Source: Phoronis australis (taxonomy: Eukaryota > Phoronida > Phoronidae). From it: a stretch of DNA of 64,000 nucleotides. The stretch covers positions 215,833 through 279,832 of the forward strand of contig NMRA01000093.1 in the NCBI GenBank assembly GCA_002633005.1, given 5' to 3'. This document shows positions 12,344-24,700 of this stretch, one piece after another. Both the position numbers and the translations under genes were made by a program. The notes beneath the pieces are model-generated. The model was not told where the DNA came from, searched no databases, and was given only the letters and a program-made list of their open reading frames with translations. Positions within the stretch are counted from its first letter, which is position 1; each line of letters opens with the position of its first letter.

Positions 12344-14331
12344 GTAAAAGTTGAGTCTAAGTACTACGCTAAGTGCTGCCAATGCTTGTTTCAGAAACAG
12401 CATGAATTCTATCGTCACGTATTCCTTTTTTATTTAATTACTGCATTTAACATTTTCCTAAAAAGTGTGACAGTCGACAGTTAAGTTGCCGCCAAGTGAA
12501 CGTGAAATAGAAAACGCGTGTCACAGAGCAGGCGCGCGTACTAGTTAGAACTAGAATTTGAGACGGAATGAATTGAATTAAATCAAAGGAGCAGTATTGG
12601 CAGAAAAAATGCTTTTCTGAGGTCAACCTCAGCGTGTAGTCGAACCTACAGCCCCGCTGTAGCAGTCTCCACTGGTGGAACTAAACAACACTCGATAAAT
12701 GTATTTAAGGGGGCATGGAACGCGAAAGCTCATCAAAAATATCTTTTAAGCAATTCCTGGGGAAAGTACGATCTCGCAAAGTCTTAAACAGTTGTATTCA
12801 CTTTCCCTTGTGAGGTAATTTTCAGAAAAAAATCACACAAAGTTCAGGATTTTTGAAACACGCGCTAAAGAAAAAGTTTGTATTTACCACAGAGTTTCTA
12901 ATCCTCTCCGACTTATGATAAATGCGCGCATGCCCTCACAGTCATTCGACAAACAGCTAACTGACAAGACGGATATTAACGGCAGATTATCATGCAGTCC
13001 AGTGAAGCAAGTAATTTCCTAAAATTTATTCCAAATGCATTTTAGAATATATTTGAATACTACCATACATTTATAACTAATTTTAAACAGTTATTACTTA
13101 CATAAATTGCCTCTCAATCGGACTGACCGCTGGTTGAAGTCACCATTGTTTTGTTTATATCAAAAATCAAAGGCCCCATTTCCATGTAAGGGAAATGTGC
13201 TACCTCGTCTGTGTCTTGCTATACCAAATAAGGAGACGTGCTTTGCCTTGCGGTAGAAAACTCGACGAAGTGACAAGCAGTTTACAGATGGTTTTCTTGA
13301 AATTTGAAACTAAAAGAAAAAAGCTTTGACATCAACAGAAATTCAAAGTTTTTACGAACAAACTGTACAAATACCTGGTGAGCAGGTTGAATCCTGTTTT
13401 AGTGGCAGAGAACCACTTTGAATAATACAATTTAGTCTATTTTTCGCGTTCCAGGCCCTTTGAACTGGTATAGTTACCAGCCTTGATTTCAGAGAATGTC
13501 TGGCAGACAAATGCGAGAATTGGCGTAATTTGTAATAAAATTACAAGAAACCCAATACAATGGATTTTGATGTTTTTGTACTAGTCAAAGTTAGTAACTT
13601 CAAGATTGAATTTACGGCTTCCAGCAATAATCCCCAAAATGACGTTGTTTTCACACCTTAAAACCTGCCAGTCACATTTAAACACATCTATTTCTCAATC
13701 ACGCACACTTCCTTTTTTATGTTTTGCTAACCTTTGACGCGTTCATTATGAAATGGCAGACATCAAAAACATTTCTATATTCGTGTTAAAATAGCAAACT
13801 TTCAGTCATAAAACTGTCCAATTCAAAACCTTTTAACATGTATATGAAGTTAATTCGCTTTCTTAAAGGGCTGTAGTGAAACATTAGTCCGAGAGCATGC
13901 TGTTTTTGCACTTTTAACGGACCTAAAAGTGTCATGGACTTTTGCCATGGTCTATCTTATGAAACTAATATTTATTATCAAGCAGGAAAACAAAGTCTCA
14001 AAATTTTCCGTACCATTATAAAAGTTGATTTCTACCTTCCAACAATAATTTATGTATCATTTGCGATTGATAGGAAGTCGCTTACTTTGGAAGTGATGGC
14101 CCATCTTGTCAAGATTCAAGTGGTGTCTTCCTGGCTATCTGTTAACGTGTCGATTCCCTTAATGATTTGCTTAGGATTGAAATTCATTTTAGCATGCTAA
14201 GGCATGATTCACATGTCGAAGTCGCTGTGTACTCTGATTTATAATTAAAGAGTAAAAAGGAGATCTCTTTGAGTAAACGTTAGGTGTTCGCATGCACGTG
14301 AAAGAACAGTTGCAGTTAACCTTTGTTGCAG
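12344..14331 (+). other. Intron of the membrane-protein gene
   Basis: The intron is about 2.0 kb between a GTAAAAG donor and a TTGTTGCAG acceptor. At 12630-12690 a minus-strand piece resembles the 3' half of a tRNA (CTGCTACAGC, then GGTTCGACTAC). It could be a SINE remnant, but no A box is clear. Nothing else was seen. Confidence 0.6.
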
Positions 14332-15457
14332 GTCGCCTAGCTCTGGATATGGTAGTGGCTATGATTCCTCGCCAACCATGCATCCTCTTGATGTGTATGA
14401 TGCTCAACAGGAGGCGTACAAGGACGCTGTGAAGGACGAAAGTGATTACGAGAACATCGACAGTGGAATGGAGACATCCAACATGGCAGAAAACGACCTT
14501 GAACTTATAACTGTGCCCGTGCCGTCTTTGACGAAGAAGCACATGGCTACTAACACATCCCCCGCTAGATTTAAATCATTATGGGGCTGCGAAAAGGGGA
14601 CTGTATTTGATTTCGAAGGGTATGGTCGAGAATACGCTGTACCTCCCGAGAGCCCCAAGCTCCTGCATGACGCAATGAATTGGCTCGAAAGCGGAAGGTC
14701 ACCCTCTAAATTCAAACTGGTTCCAGGAAGTCCTCGAAAAAAGGATGCTGTCGACGGATGCCATTTGCATGGTCTGACTGGTGTCAGCTCTTTGAATAGT
14801 TCTTTTTCTAAGAGCAGTCAGTCTTTGAGAAATTTGGTGGGTACCAGTGATTACTCGTTGATGAGTAATAGCAGGCCAACCCATCCGGGTGCCGGCACCA
14901 ACGAAATTCCTGTGCAACAAAGCGACACATTACCCAATTCAAAAACCAACCCCCTGCTCAATCAGTCTTTTCATCAGCGTAGTAATTCTGATATCAATGC
15001 TTCTGCAATTCAGACGAGGTCTGATATACTCAGCAATCTACAAACTAGAAAGTGTAGTAACTGCAATCGTCCAGCATCGACATACGATGAGGTTCTGCGC
15101 TTGTCATTTACGAATTTGAACCAAACATCGTCGCACTCTTCCAGTTTGAATGACCACATGTTGATTGATATCGACGATAAACCTCAGCCATTCCCAGTAG
15201 ATCCCAAAAGTACTCCAAACACTGCCGAAACCAAAACATCTTTGACAAGCAACGAAAGCAATTGCTCGGAGGAATCCTCGCCAAGAGGTTCACTTCCCAG
15301 TTCTAGAAATTCCGGATCCAGTGGATCCAATAACAAAGGTTCCATTAATGAAATTCGAACTCCTAACAAGCCTGCCTCCAGAACGTTCAGTGATATTCTG
15401 AAGGGAGTTCGCAATCTTCGATTTGGACCATGTCTTCCGTCGGAAACGTGTGTCTAG
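14332..15457 (+). CDS. Large last exon: serine/asparagine-rich tail of the membrane protein
   Basis: The acceptor is CTTTGTTGCAG, ending at 14331. The reading frame runs 375 codons to TAG at 15455-15457. It opens SPSSGYGSGYDSSP, then gives an acidic DESDYENIDSG patch, a segment GCEKGTVFDFEGYGREY, the words RSPSKFK and GSPRKK, a CxxC in RKCSNCNRP, a Ser/Asn-rich low-complexity stretch (SLPSSRNSGSSGSNN), and ends RTFSDILKGVRNLRFGP...SETCV. The length, single clean frame and higher GC than the flanks make this a confident coding exon. Most of the tail looks disordered, with many Ser-Pro sites that could be phosphorylated (inference). Internal ATGs such as 14378 are not needed as starts because the frame is open from the acceptor. 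No homologous family was recognised. Opposite-strand open frames here are shadows. Confidence 0.85.
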
Positions 15458-16290
15458 GATAGTAGAAATAACCGTATTTTGGAGTATAACGTTAACCAGA
15501 CATATACATCAACTTACTAATTTGAAAACGAGGTTGCACGTAGTTTTGGATTTATCGTGTTACGTGGAAAACTTGGTGAAGTAGTTATGTTGATCATATA
15601 TCGATGCAACGTTATGTTCTTCCAAGTGTGAAGTAGTTTAAGAAAATCTGGAAAATCTGCGGCTTGTATTCGAAACAATCATAAGTGTACTGATATTTCT
15701 GGAAATCAAGTAGCATCTTTCTCCTTGTTTACTTAGGTAACTCAGCATTATGTATGGTACATGATATTTAGGTAACATATAATATGCATATATAAATATA
15801 CACACACATATATATATATATACGTACATATAGATATGTAATATTTAAGCCTTTCGATTAGCCAGCTGTCCGTTTGTAAAACTAAAAATCGACTTTTCTT
15901 TAAAGGTAAGCTAATTTCGATTTCTGTGGGTATGTGCAGTAGATTTTTGATCGAGACCAAAAATGCTGCCCAGATATTCTTAATTTTTTACGGCGATCAC
16001 CATAATTTTCATAAAACAGTAATTTTCATTCGTTACTTACAAAAGAATGTCTGAGGTTTTCTTGGAAGTTTTTTTAGCCCGATAAATCTTCTGTCAAAGT
16101 AAAGAAGTCAACAATTCTTCAAAGAAAACGGAAGTCTTACTTTTTTACAGCACAGCTGAAAATTCTTAAAGCTACTCTTCCCAAGAAATCCATCAATTTA
16201 GAACGCAGGATAAGTTTCGTAAGTCGAAATGTATTACAAAAATAACAACATTTCTTAGCTTTCATTACTATTTGCGTTTCACTCATTTAT
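15458..16290 (+). other. Probable 3' UTR and following DNA, with a TA/CA simple repeat
   Basis: The sequence after the stop is AT-rich and non-coding. A TA/CA-type simple repeat with TATATATA runs at about 15779-15844. No clear terminator of transcription can be assigned. Confidence 0.4.
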
Positions 16291-16299
16291 TATTAGTTT

Positions 16300-16610
16300 A
16301 TTAAAAAAAATGGGGGAGAGATTTCCGCGGAAACCTCTATACACATGGCGGCAGTCCAGTAAGTACCGATAAAGTATGAGTCAGCTGCCACTCCTTGCGG
16401 CGGCCATTTTAAGCGCTGGTGCACCACCAAAAATACAGATTTAACTAAAAAATCGTACTAAATTCAGTTCAGTTTGAAAATATTTGTAGTTATGTTGAAT
16501 GAGCGTCAGCATTATTTTGGCTTAAGTTTCGACTGAACTAACTTCATCCGTTTCATGAAGTTTTTAATTAAAATAAAGCGGGAAGACTGTCTTTAAAAGA
16601 ACATCCCACA
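16300..16610. repeat. Dispersed repeat family A, copy 1
   Basis: It shares ordered blocks with 47452-47700 and 49905-50130: ATGGCGGC, GTGAGTACC-type, GGCCATTTTAA, TGGTGCACCA, TAACTAAAAAAT, AAATTCAGTT, TTGAATGAG, GGCTTA and a final AGTATCTTTA-type word. There is no coding capacity. Three copies within 64 kb suggest a common non-autonomous element. Confidence 0.65.
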
Positions 16611-18250
16611 CACTCAGGTTTGTGTAGCTAATGGAATAAAGTAGCAGAATTGGAGACTACTAGATTATAAACGATGAACTTGCTATAAAACGCATATTTC
16701 AAATCTTTGCAAAACACTTGACAGCCTTTTTAACGCTTGCATTTCATTTACAGGCTATACGCTTCCATATCCCTTGAGACAATCATTATGTCGGTTCGTA
16801 CCTTCCTTTCATGTCCGTCTGTTAACAGCGTAACAATAAACAAATTGCAAGCAGAAAGGAAGTTCTGGTTTCCCTTTGTTATGTCTCAAGTGGAATTTAA
16901 ATTTTAAACTCGTCGTGAATCGCAAGCGGAAATTACGTTTCGACTTTCGCTCTCTCCACACAATCGAAAACTGATTCAATTTTGTAATACTAAGCTATCT
17001 TTCAAATGAAAATTGTTTTACGTGTATCTTCTCGTGAACAGATAGTCAACTGCGTAATTAATGGTAGTACTGCCTAATGTGTGTGTTACGATGTAGTATA
17101 GATTGTAATCCTAAGCAGCATATCTACTATAACACCTACAATTCGTCTGTCTCATCAGGTACGTACGCATGGGAAGCATAAGTGGCCATTGTAGGTGAGC
17201 TACTATTCATTTATCGGATGTCAACTCATGAGTAGTTTTGTGTGTCTGTCATATTTATCACACTCCTACAATAAAATACATGTACGTTCAAGAGGAAGAC
17301 GGTGTAATTTTTCAACCAGAAGCACCAGTGTGCCAACATCGATGGTACTAAAGTACGCTTTTAACGCATTATTGATGGAAAGTGTACATGCCAGTGAATA
17401 CAAACAAATCCTGATTTTTTCAAACGTGTTGGTTCATGATTACTCTCAAATGCGCCTGTGATCTAAATGATGGTTTTTCGTGTCAGCCGGAAGTGAATCA
17501 GATTCGTCTAAACTAGGTAGGAAAACGCGACAAGAAACCCGCCTACCGTTCAGTAACGCTAGGACCACGCTAAAAAGCAAGACTTCGCGAGATTACGCGA
17601 GATATTGCCGTGCATTTTAAATGTGAACACGTGACTTTGACTTACGTATTAGCTAGGTCCTAGTGTAGGTCCTAGCGTCTACTGAACGCACGCCCGCATT
17701 CTCTACAGAAACTAAATTTTGATTTTGACCACTTACATGTACCGCCATAGTTGTGTTAGGCAATTGCTCTACTCGGATTCGGGAAGAAATAGAAGGAAAT
17801 TCGGATAAAATAAAAAATCAGGTTGCGGAACATTCACTGGAAAAGGAAGGCCGCGATCGGGTAAATTTGATCCGACCTGGAGTAAATTGATGGTGACCAC
17901 GGGGGATGGCCCTTGGAGCCAAGGAGAATTAATGGCTACGGGGGGGGGGGTTACATCTATGTTCTTTCAAAGGCATGTCATATGCCTCCCGGACACCCAA
18001 GTTCAGATACATCTTTGCTTCCCGTTAACAAATTGTTCTCAACGTGTTCCATACTCAGACTAGAAGTGATTAATGGTCTCGCTAAGGACTAACATTTGGA
18101 ACTAAGGAACTATTTGAGACAAATTTCTTAACCGTAAGTGTTCTAAATAAAATATTGTTGACGGAAGGCAGGTCTTTACAGGGGCGTGACTTGATGATAT
18201 TCTCGATTCGCTAGCTTACAGCTGTATATCTCGTTTCCATGTACAGGCCG
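16611..18250. other. Intergenic stretch; one small foldback
   Basis: No exon is recognised. At 17547-17688 the word CGTTCAGTA-ACGCTAGGACC is matched in inverted form by GGTCCTAGCGT-CTACTGAACG, which gives a foldback of about 140 bp. A run of 11 G ends at 17950. Confidence 0.5.
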
Positions 18251-18990
18251 TAAGCCCAGAGTATTTATCTTAGATGAACGAGGTGCACTGCATCAATGTC
18301 TAAGCACAAGTGCACTAAGAGTGCTCCCCAGTATGTACAGAAATGGATGTCTGTCGGTGTCCGCAGTGTGAGTGCGTCCCCTTGTGGACCACCCAGAGGG
18401 GCTAAGTGAGTGCGTCCCCTTGTGGACCACCCAGAGGGGCTAAAATTGAACCAGATTAGATATTCCAGCTATCCAACGAAACGGATTTAAATGAACAGTC
18501 GGGTTAGACTGAGTACCCTACAGACAAATTGCTCTCTGGAAAATTCCCTCCAGAAACCCTTATGAGGCTCACAAAAATTGAAGAAACTCAAACATTCAAG
18601 GTACAACAAAAAATAATTCAATATGCCACTGCTCACTGTGACGGACAAATTTCACTCTGGGTAGGATCTTCTAGAGCCCCACTCTAAAAAGTTACCCACG
18701 ACATGCTGCTAAACATGAGAGCTAGATTAGCTATTCGAGGTTCCTGCTAACTTTCATTTAAGGTTATCTAATATTCTAGCAAAACGTCCCAACTTCTCAA
18801 CATCATATCTAAGAAATGGCTGGTCAGATTTATAGGAAACAATGCTCTTCAAAGAACTGTTAAAATTGTTTTTATTAATTCCCAACTGAATGAGGGGCTA
18901 TCAAAAATATGTTATGATTTTCTGAAAACGCTCAAAAGCTGCATAAAACGAGAATGAAATGATAATTAAGAAAGCTGGTCGATGTTATTC
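18250..18990. repeat. Diverged tandem array (~130-bp units), left part
   Basis: Units are marked by a recurring ATTCGAGGT(A/T)CC-type word preceded by an AGCTAGATTAGCT-type word and followed by a GACGGACAAATTT-(C/T)TCTGG-type block. The same units occur at 21031-21720 and at 26935-27990. The foldback element at 19010-21030 interrupts the array, so it inserted into it. A perfect 38-bp duplication lies at 18368-18443. Confidence 0.6.
18368..18443. repeat. Perfect 38-bp tandem duplication
   Basis: The block beginning GTGAGTGCGTCCCCTTG and ending AGAGGGGCTAA is present twice with no mismatch, at 18368-18405 and 18406-18443. Being identical, it is younger than the diverged array around it. Confidence 0.9.
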
Positions 18991-19634
18991 AATACATGCA
19001 TTGATACGCCGTAAAATGTAACAATTTCGTAAAATGTAGCAACTGTTACATTTTACGTCATTGTTACATTTTACGGTGCTAAGTCTTTCCTAAAATGAAA
19101 CAAGTTGTTACATTTTACGTAATTATTACATTTTACGTCGAATGCACGCGAAAAATGTACCATTGTTACATTTTACGAAACCAACGTCATATTATATAGA
19201 AAATGACTGAAATCACGAACAAGTGGTATGTGACACGGCCAGGGGGTACTCGAGTATTTTTGAACGAGGGGTGCAGCCAGATAAATTTGGATACCAATCC
19301 ATTTAGAGAGTGAGATCGGACAAAAAGTGACTCATTTGGAAAGTGGTTTGTGTAAAAATTCCCTTTTTTACACAGTTCTGTTCCAGAAATTCAGAAAAGG
19401 TACCCTTTTATATTGTATTTTGTCGAAAATGGCGGCAGTTTGGAGAGTACTTTTGCTGTGAAAAATACACCCTTTTGGGCGGAACTTTTCGGATACCTCT
19501 TCTACAGGAATGCCGTTCGGACTGACAGGACATGTATTTGGCTACACATTATCATTTTCATTACTACTATATTACTATTACTAGTATTACTTCTATTATT
19601 ACTATCAATAGTTTCACTACTATTACTCGTTATC

Positions 19635-19635
<1 letters not shown>

Positions 19636-19701
<66 letters not shown>
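19636..19701. repeat. (ATT)n microsatellite inside foldback element 1
   Basis: About 22 TTA/ATT units sit in a longer stretch of degenerate trinucleotides. It is at the position equivalent to the (GAT)n tract of element 2. Long poly-isoleucine or poly-tyrosine frames across it are artefacts. Confidence 0.9.
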
Positions 19702-19703
<2 letters not shown>

Positions 19704-20680
19704 ATCATTATCATTATCGTTATCGTAATCGTTATCGTTGTTCTTATTACTGTTATTGTTATAATTATTATTTTATTTTTAATTTACTTAATGGGGACAC
19801 AGTGCAATATACACAACAAATGTTTAGCAAAGTGCTGATACATCTTGGTTATCAAAGATTTTGAAATCATCTCATTTATGGTTCATCGAGCTTCCCATAA
19901 TGGACTGCACGTGGTGCTCAGCACGTGGCGCTGTTTCAAACGGATTTTAAAGGGGTTCCTATGTTCAGCTGTAAAGATATTGTGAGAAAAGTCTTGACAA
20001 CTGTGGATGCAGAATATGCCTACTTTTTGGGAACGAAGAGGTTGAGATTTATAAACGTGCACCAACTTAAAAAAATTCTAAACTATCGACAAGCACATAG
20101 TTTGCCACGAAGAAATGAATTCAGACTGTAATCTTTTACCCACCGTGTTTTCAGTTTTGTCTCTTTTTGAAAACATTCCTTTTCAAAGAACTGGGACCAG
20201 TTCCACGATGATGTGTAAGTTCAAAGATTGCGTTAAGTTAAACTCTGGAGGCAGACATTTTTCGAGAACTGGCGACTAGTCTGCTATGGCTGGAGCCACC
20301 GGGTCGTTCGAAAAGCTGGTAACAGACATACAAAACACGCAAAATTTGATGTGGAATGGTCTCGTATATTTGTAGAAGAGCACAGCGATTTAACTGAGTG
20401 GCTTGAACTAGGTTTCCTTGAAAGTTAGACGGAGCAAAAACGGTCAACGTCGAAGTCAACAATATTTAGTATGCGCTTTTTATGCAATATAGCACAACAT
20501 GGGAGCACCCAGCCTAATATATAGGGGGCTCAAATTTTTGAGAATGTGGACCTTTTACTGACAAAACGGGGTTCGCCAAATTCCTGCCTTTTGACTGGAC
20601 TTTTGTGTCGTTTTTTCATACTTTTTGTTTCTCAGAGGGAGTTTTTGCCCACATCGCCAAATGGGGGACTCCTTCGAGAC

Positions 20681-20838
20681 NNNNNNNNNNNNNNNNNNNN
20701 NNNNNNNNNNNNNNNNNNNNNNNNNNNNNNNNNNNNNNNNNNNNNNNNNNNNNNNNNNNNNNNNNNNNNNNNNNNNNNNNNNNNNNNNNNNNNNNNNNNN
20801 NNNNNNNNNNNNNNNNNNNNNNNNNNNNNNNNNNNNNN
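20681..20838. other. Assembly gap of 158 N
   Basis: The gap falls in the right arm of foldback element 1. The sequence before it matches 36361-36570 and the sequence after it matches the reverse complement of about 33585-33675. The missing piece is therefore probably like 36570-36720 (inference). Confidence 0.95.
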
Positions 20839-21030
20839 TGTGACAAATACTATGCAAACTCATGAAATATGACGTCGCTTTCGTAAAATGTAACAATGGC
20901 ACATTTTTTGCATATGTATTCGACGTGAATTGTGACAATTACATAAAAGGTAACAACTTGTTACATTTTAGGATAAGTCTAGCAACGTAAAATGTACCAA
21001 TGACGTAAAATGTAACAATTGTTGCGTAAC

Positions 21031-21720
21031 AATGCATGTGAATGGCCTACGGCAGACGAACAACACTCTGGTTGGTCCCACCAGAAATCCCCTAAAGTCA
21101 AATTGCTGGTGAAACTTTGAGCTAGAGAAGATATTCGAGGTATTGGCCAATTTTGATTGAATATGCACAGTCGTGCCACAGTGAGCTCTCAAACCCCAAT
21201 GACATTTGACAGAAAAAATGTACTCTTACTAGAGAGAGTCCCCGAGCAAGAACCAAAAAACGACCCCCAAAATCTTAGCTGAGCTAGCATTCGAGGTACC
21301 TCAAACACAAAAAATAACTACATACATGTATATTCAATATACATATACATTACGTCACTAATCCCCAAACGGCACGTGGCAGGAACTTCTTCGCCAACTG
21401 AACGGAATGCTGTTCAAATTTTAAACTAGATTAGTTATTCCAGGCACAGGACAAAACTGTTTTAATATGAACAGTTATATTTCGCTAAGCGCTAAATGAC
21501 CTCTGGCAAGGAATAGCAATCTCGAAAGGACCCGCCAGAGACCAAAAAGGGACATCCCGAAATTGAGTTTGTTCAAATATTTGCGGTATCACAGAAGCAA
21601 TTCCATAGGATTCAGTTATTCAATAATCTCTTAATCGCCCGTACCAGAAAGAAGACGCTGGGATGGACTTCCCAAAAACCATCGAATTATACCCTATATT
21701 GTGAATTATTCTTAGTAAAA
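21031..21720. repeat. Diverged ~130-bp tandem array, right part
   Basis: This continues the array of 18250-18990 after element 1. It shows the AGATATTCGAGGTATT, GCATTCGAGGTACC and TTATTCCAGGCAC words spaced at roughly 130 to 170 bp, each preceded by a GACCCCCAAAAT- or GACCCGCC-type block. Confidence 0.6.
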
Positions 21721-24700
21721 TGATATTGTCATCTCAAATTGGTATTCAGTTGACGTGACTTTCAACGCAAATAAACCGTTTGTTCGGTTTAGTCTTATTC
21801 TTCACTGTTACTCGAGCTTGACTCATATTCATTTGCCTCGTCTAATACTCCATCCATCGATCGCCTAGATTTTCTTAGTGAAGAAAAACATTTAATAAGA
21901 TTGATGCACAAATTCAGTCGGGAGCTTAGTATTTTGGGCTTGCATCCGGAGTTGAGTTGGTCTAAATTCATAAGTCAACAAAAGGTTTCTTTGGCTGGCC
22001 GCAGGAGGGAGAGGATGTTTGTGTGCAGAGTGCTGATATTCATGTCTGTAGCCGACGGGGTGGGACGGGTGTGAACGCACTCTCACACGCCACATTACTG
22101 TTCCATTTATTGATTACAAAACCCAATAATAACATATCGATATATTTAGCCTCAAGATTCTTTCTCCGTAACGAAGTTCATTGAATATTTAATTTATTTT
22201 TTGGATTGTAACAACAAATTGAAACTGTACCCGCATCGTTTGCCTCACGTCGCCATAATGAAGGGACAGGATATCCTCTGGACTTTTTGAAGTTGTCATC
22301 GAAAGCTCAAAAGTAAGGGATGTTTTGGCGGCAATTTTGAGTTTTACTCCTGAACGTCTTTACATAATAGTTTGGCAAATTTCGTAAGTCGATGTAAGTA
22401 CATGTATGTTCAGAATGTTCTTCACAACTCTCTTCTTTGCGACAGTGGAAGGAAGACATTCCAAAAAGTTGTAGAATAGCCCTCAAGTGGATTTAACCTG
22501 CTGTCTATCTGATGACGTGAACACGGTGAAGGAGTACGATAACAGCGCCTTCCTTTTAAACTGGGCCCGAGGCAACGTTCACCCTCGGGTTGCCCCTCAC
22601 ATTGCCTTTCCTACAGTCAGCATCAGACTCATGCATCAATAGTTGTCGTGCGCATTACTGGTTGTTAACATTTAACGTGTATGGTAACAAAATGCAACTT
22701 ATATTTTCTAATGTATTCTGTGATAAGTTTTGTTGAACGCGACGTTCCATTTCTTTTTAATGGCCTTTTAAGGCCTTTTAAGGCCATTAAAAAAAATGCG
22801 CTCTAATTGGCGGCAGATTGATCTCGTGTCAGACGTAAGTTGACGTACCAGCAAACCCAAGTTCATGGCAGTGAGGAAAAGCACGAAAGTCAATACAACA
22901 GGCTTTATTTTCAAATCACATCACGAGCGTTAATTACACAACTGTTCACTTCACTTTTGTTGCATGACTTCGTACACTTGCAGTCAAAACTTTGGGGCCG
23001 CAGTTTAATAAAATGTTCCGGTTTACTGATTTTCTCCGTTTTTCTGATCTGGATTTTGAGGACCTCGAACTTTAGCTACTACGTTATTTTTTCCTTTATG
23101 TTTTAGTTTGATACTCATTATCCTTTGAGTGAAGACAAAAACTTCTACTTTCGCCTCTGGTAACGTGGTGCTCGTTATCTCAAACAGAAATCACAAACTC
23201 AAATTTTCAAATTGGTATCAACTTGGAACTGCGTTCAGTAGACCCAAAACATAGTTGAATAGCTCGAAACACCACTACAATAACGTGCTTAGCTTTTAAT
23301 GCATCGCAAAGACTTGTGCGATCTTACGTTTTAGCCAGTTTCTTTCGTCTACGGAACGCAGGCCTCTTAGTATAACTCCAGTCTTCGCGAGATTTTTTCA
23401 AGCATTACAAGCAAAGCTCATAATCACACTGACTTTTTTGGTGTTGTCTTGGGTCGGCGCAACGAACTCCTAGCTACCAGTCCACGACGTCATGATGAGT
23501 AGTTAGGAAAGCTTAATCGCTCTCCTTCAGAATCAACGCATACGGATTCCAATCCAATACAGCGGTTTTCAAAGATGGCGCTGCAGTTGACTCAGGTTTA
23601 TTCATGCTGTTGGTTGGCAGTACGACATCCCGATCCTCGACAAAAGGAGAGTAAAATAGCAAACACGTGACAGTAGTGTTGAATGACTGCATTGACTGAA
23701 CTGAGCTGGCTTCACAATTTGACATGTGTGTATTAGTACACGTTAAAGACTTTGAAAAAATAAAATATTTTGGTGTTATTAGCTTTATTTTACGTACACT
23801 AATATATCATTTCTTGGCATAAAATCGCAATTTGTAATCTCAAACAAACCTGTTATCAATCAATTAAAATCGTTTGTATTGAGCAGGCACTGAGTCACAC
23901 TTAAAACAGCGTCCCATTTATCCATCCTTTTAACAATCCTGAACTCTTTTGCATAAAGCGACGTATCATTTCGTGAGATAAAACAGACATTTGTACTCTA
24001 AGCAGACCTGCTAACAATCAATTCCAATATTTTGTACTGAGCAAGCAATATGTCATATTTAAAAACGTCATCTTATGTATTCATCGTTTTAACAAGCCTT
24101 ACTCACGGTCAGCCTAGTAGGTGACAAGACCATATCGTCCACCAGGCGGTACACCTACATGTATAGGGCTACCAAACAACGTGTCACGGAAGGAGAGTTG
24201 TAAGTCAGGTAAAAAAATGGTTCGGTAAATAGGCAATTTATGACAGTGAAAAGCAGAAAATTGACCATTAGAATTGCTCGATTGACATAACTTTTGATGC
24301 CCAATATTACACCGTGAGGAAAATGCCAAGCGTTTTTCATTCATGTGGATATAATTTCACCTGATCTAGGTAAGAAAATACACACCGGTGTTGGCTTACC
24401 AAGTAAACGATCCCACCTCTACGTTCCACTGCCAACGAACCTCCATGAGAGGCCCACCACACAATTGGTGTCGATTGTGAGGTGGTTAGTGCGTGACTTT
24501 CGTGAACCAACTTCAGCCAAACGCATAGCTTGCAAATCTCAATATTGCTGAGATTCAGCCTGTCTGCGAGCGTTGAGGTCACACAACTACGGCTTGGGAG
24601 ATATTGTCAGACTCGTTCTAGCATAAAACCAGGAACAGTTTTGAAAGGGCAAAATCTATTCACAATTAATAGATTTCTTACAGTGATGTGACGAATTCAT

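Larger units (their letters stand above)
19010..21030. mobile_element. Foldback element 1, ~2.0 kb, with CGTAAAATGTAACA-type termini
   Basis: Both termini carry several copies of CGTAAAATGTAACA or its complement. 19010-19190 is the inverted counterpart of about 20870-21030. The interior holds an (ATT)n microsatellite (19636-19701), a block next to it with GGACACAGTGCAATATACAC, and no long credible gene. Much of the interior matches element 2 (33457-36878) in the opposite orientation, including CTCTTCTACAGGAATGCC and GCGTTAAGTTAAACTC. Its right arm contains the 158-base gap. It lies inside the ~130-bp tandem array. It is a non-autonomous DNA element, family unknown. Confidence 0.7.

Noticed and set aside
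19413-19864. Long open frames of poly-Ile and poly-Tyr
   Set aside because: They are translations of the (ATT)n microsatellite inside foldback element 1.
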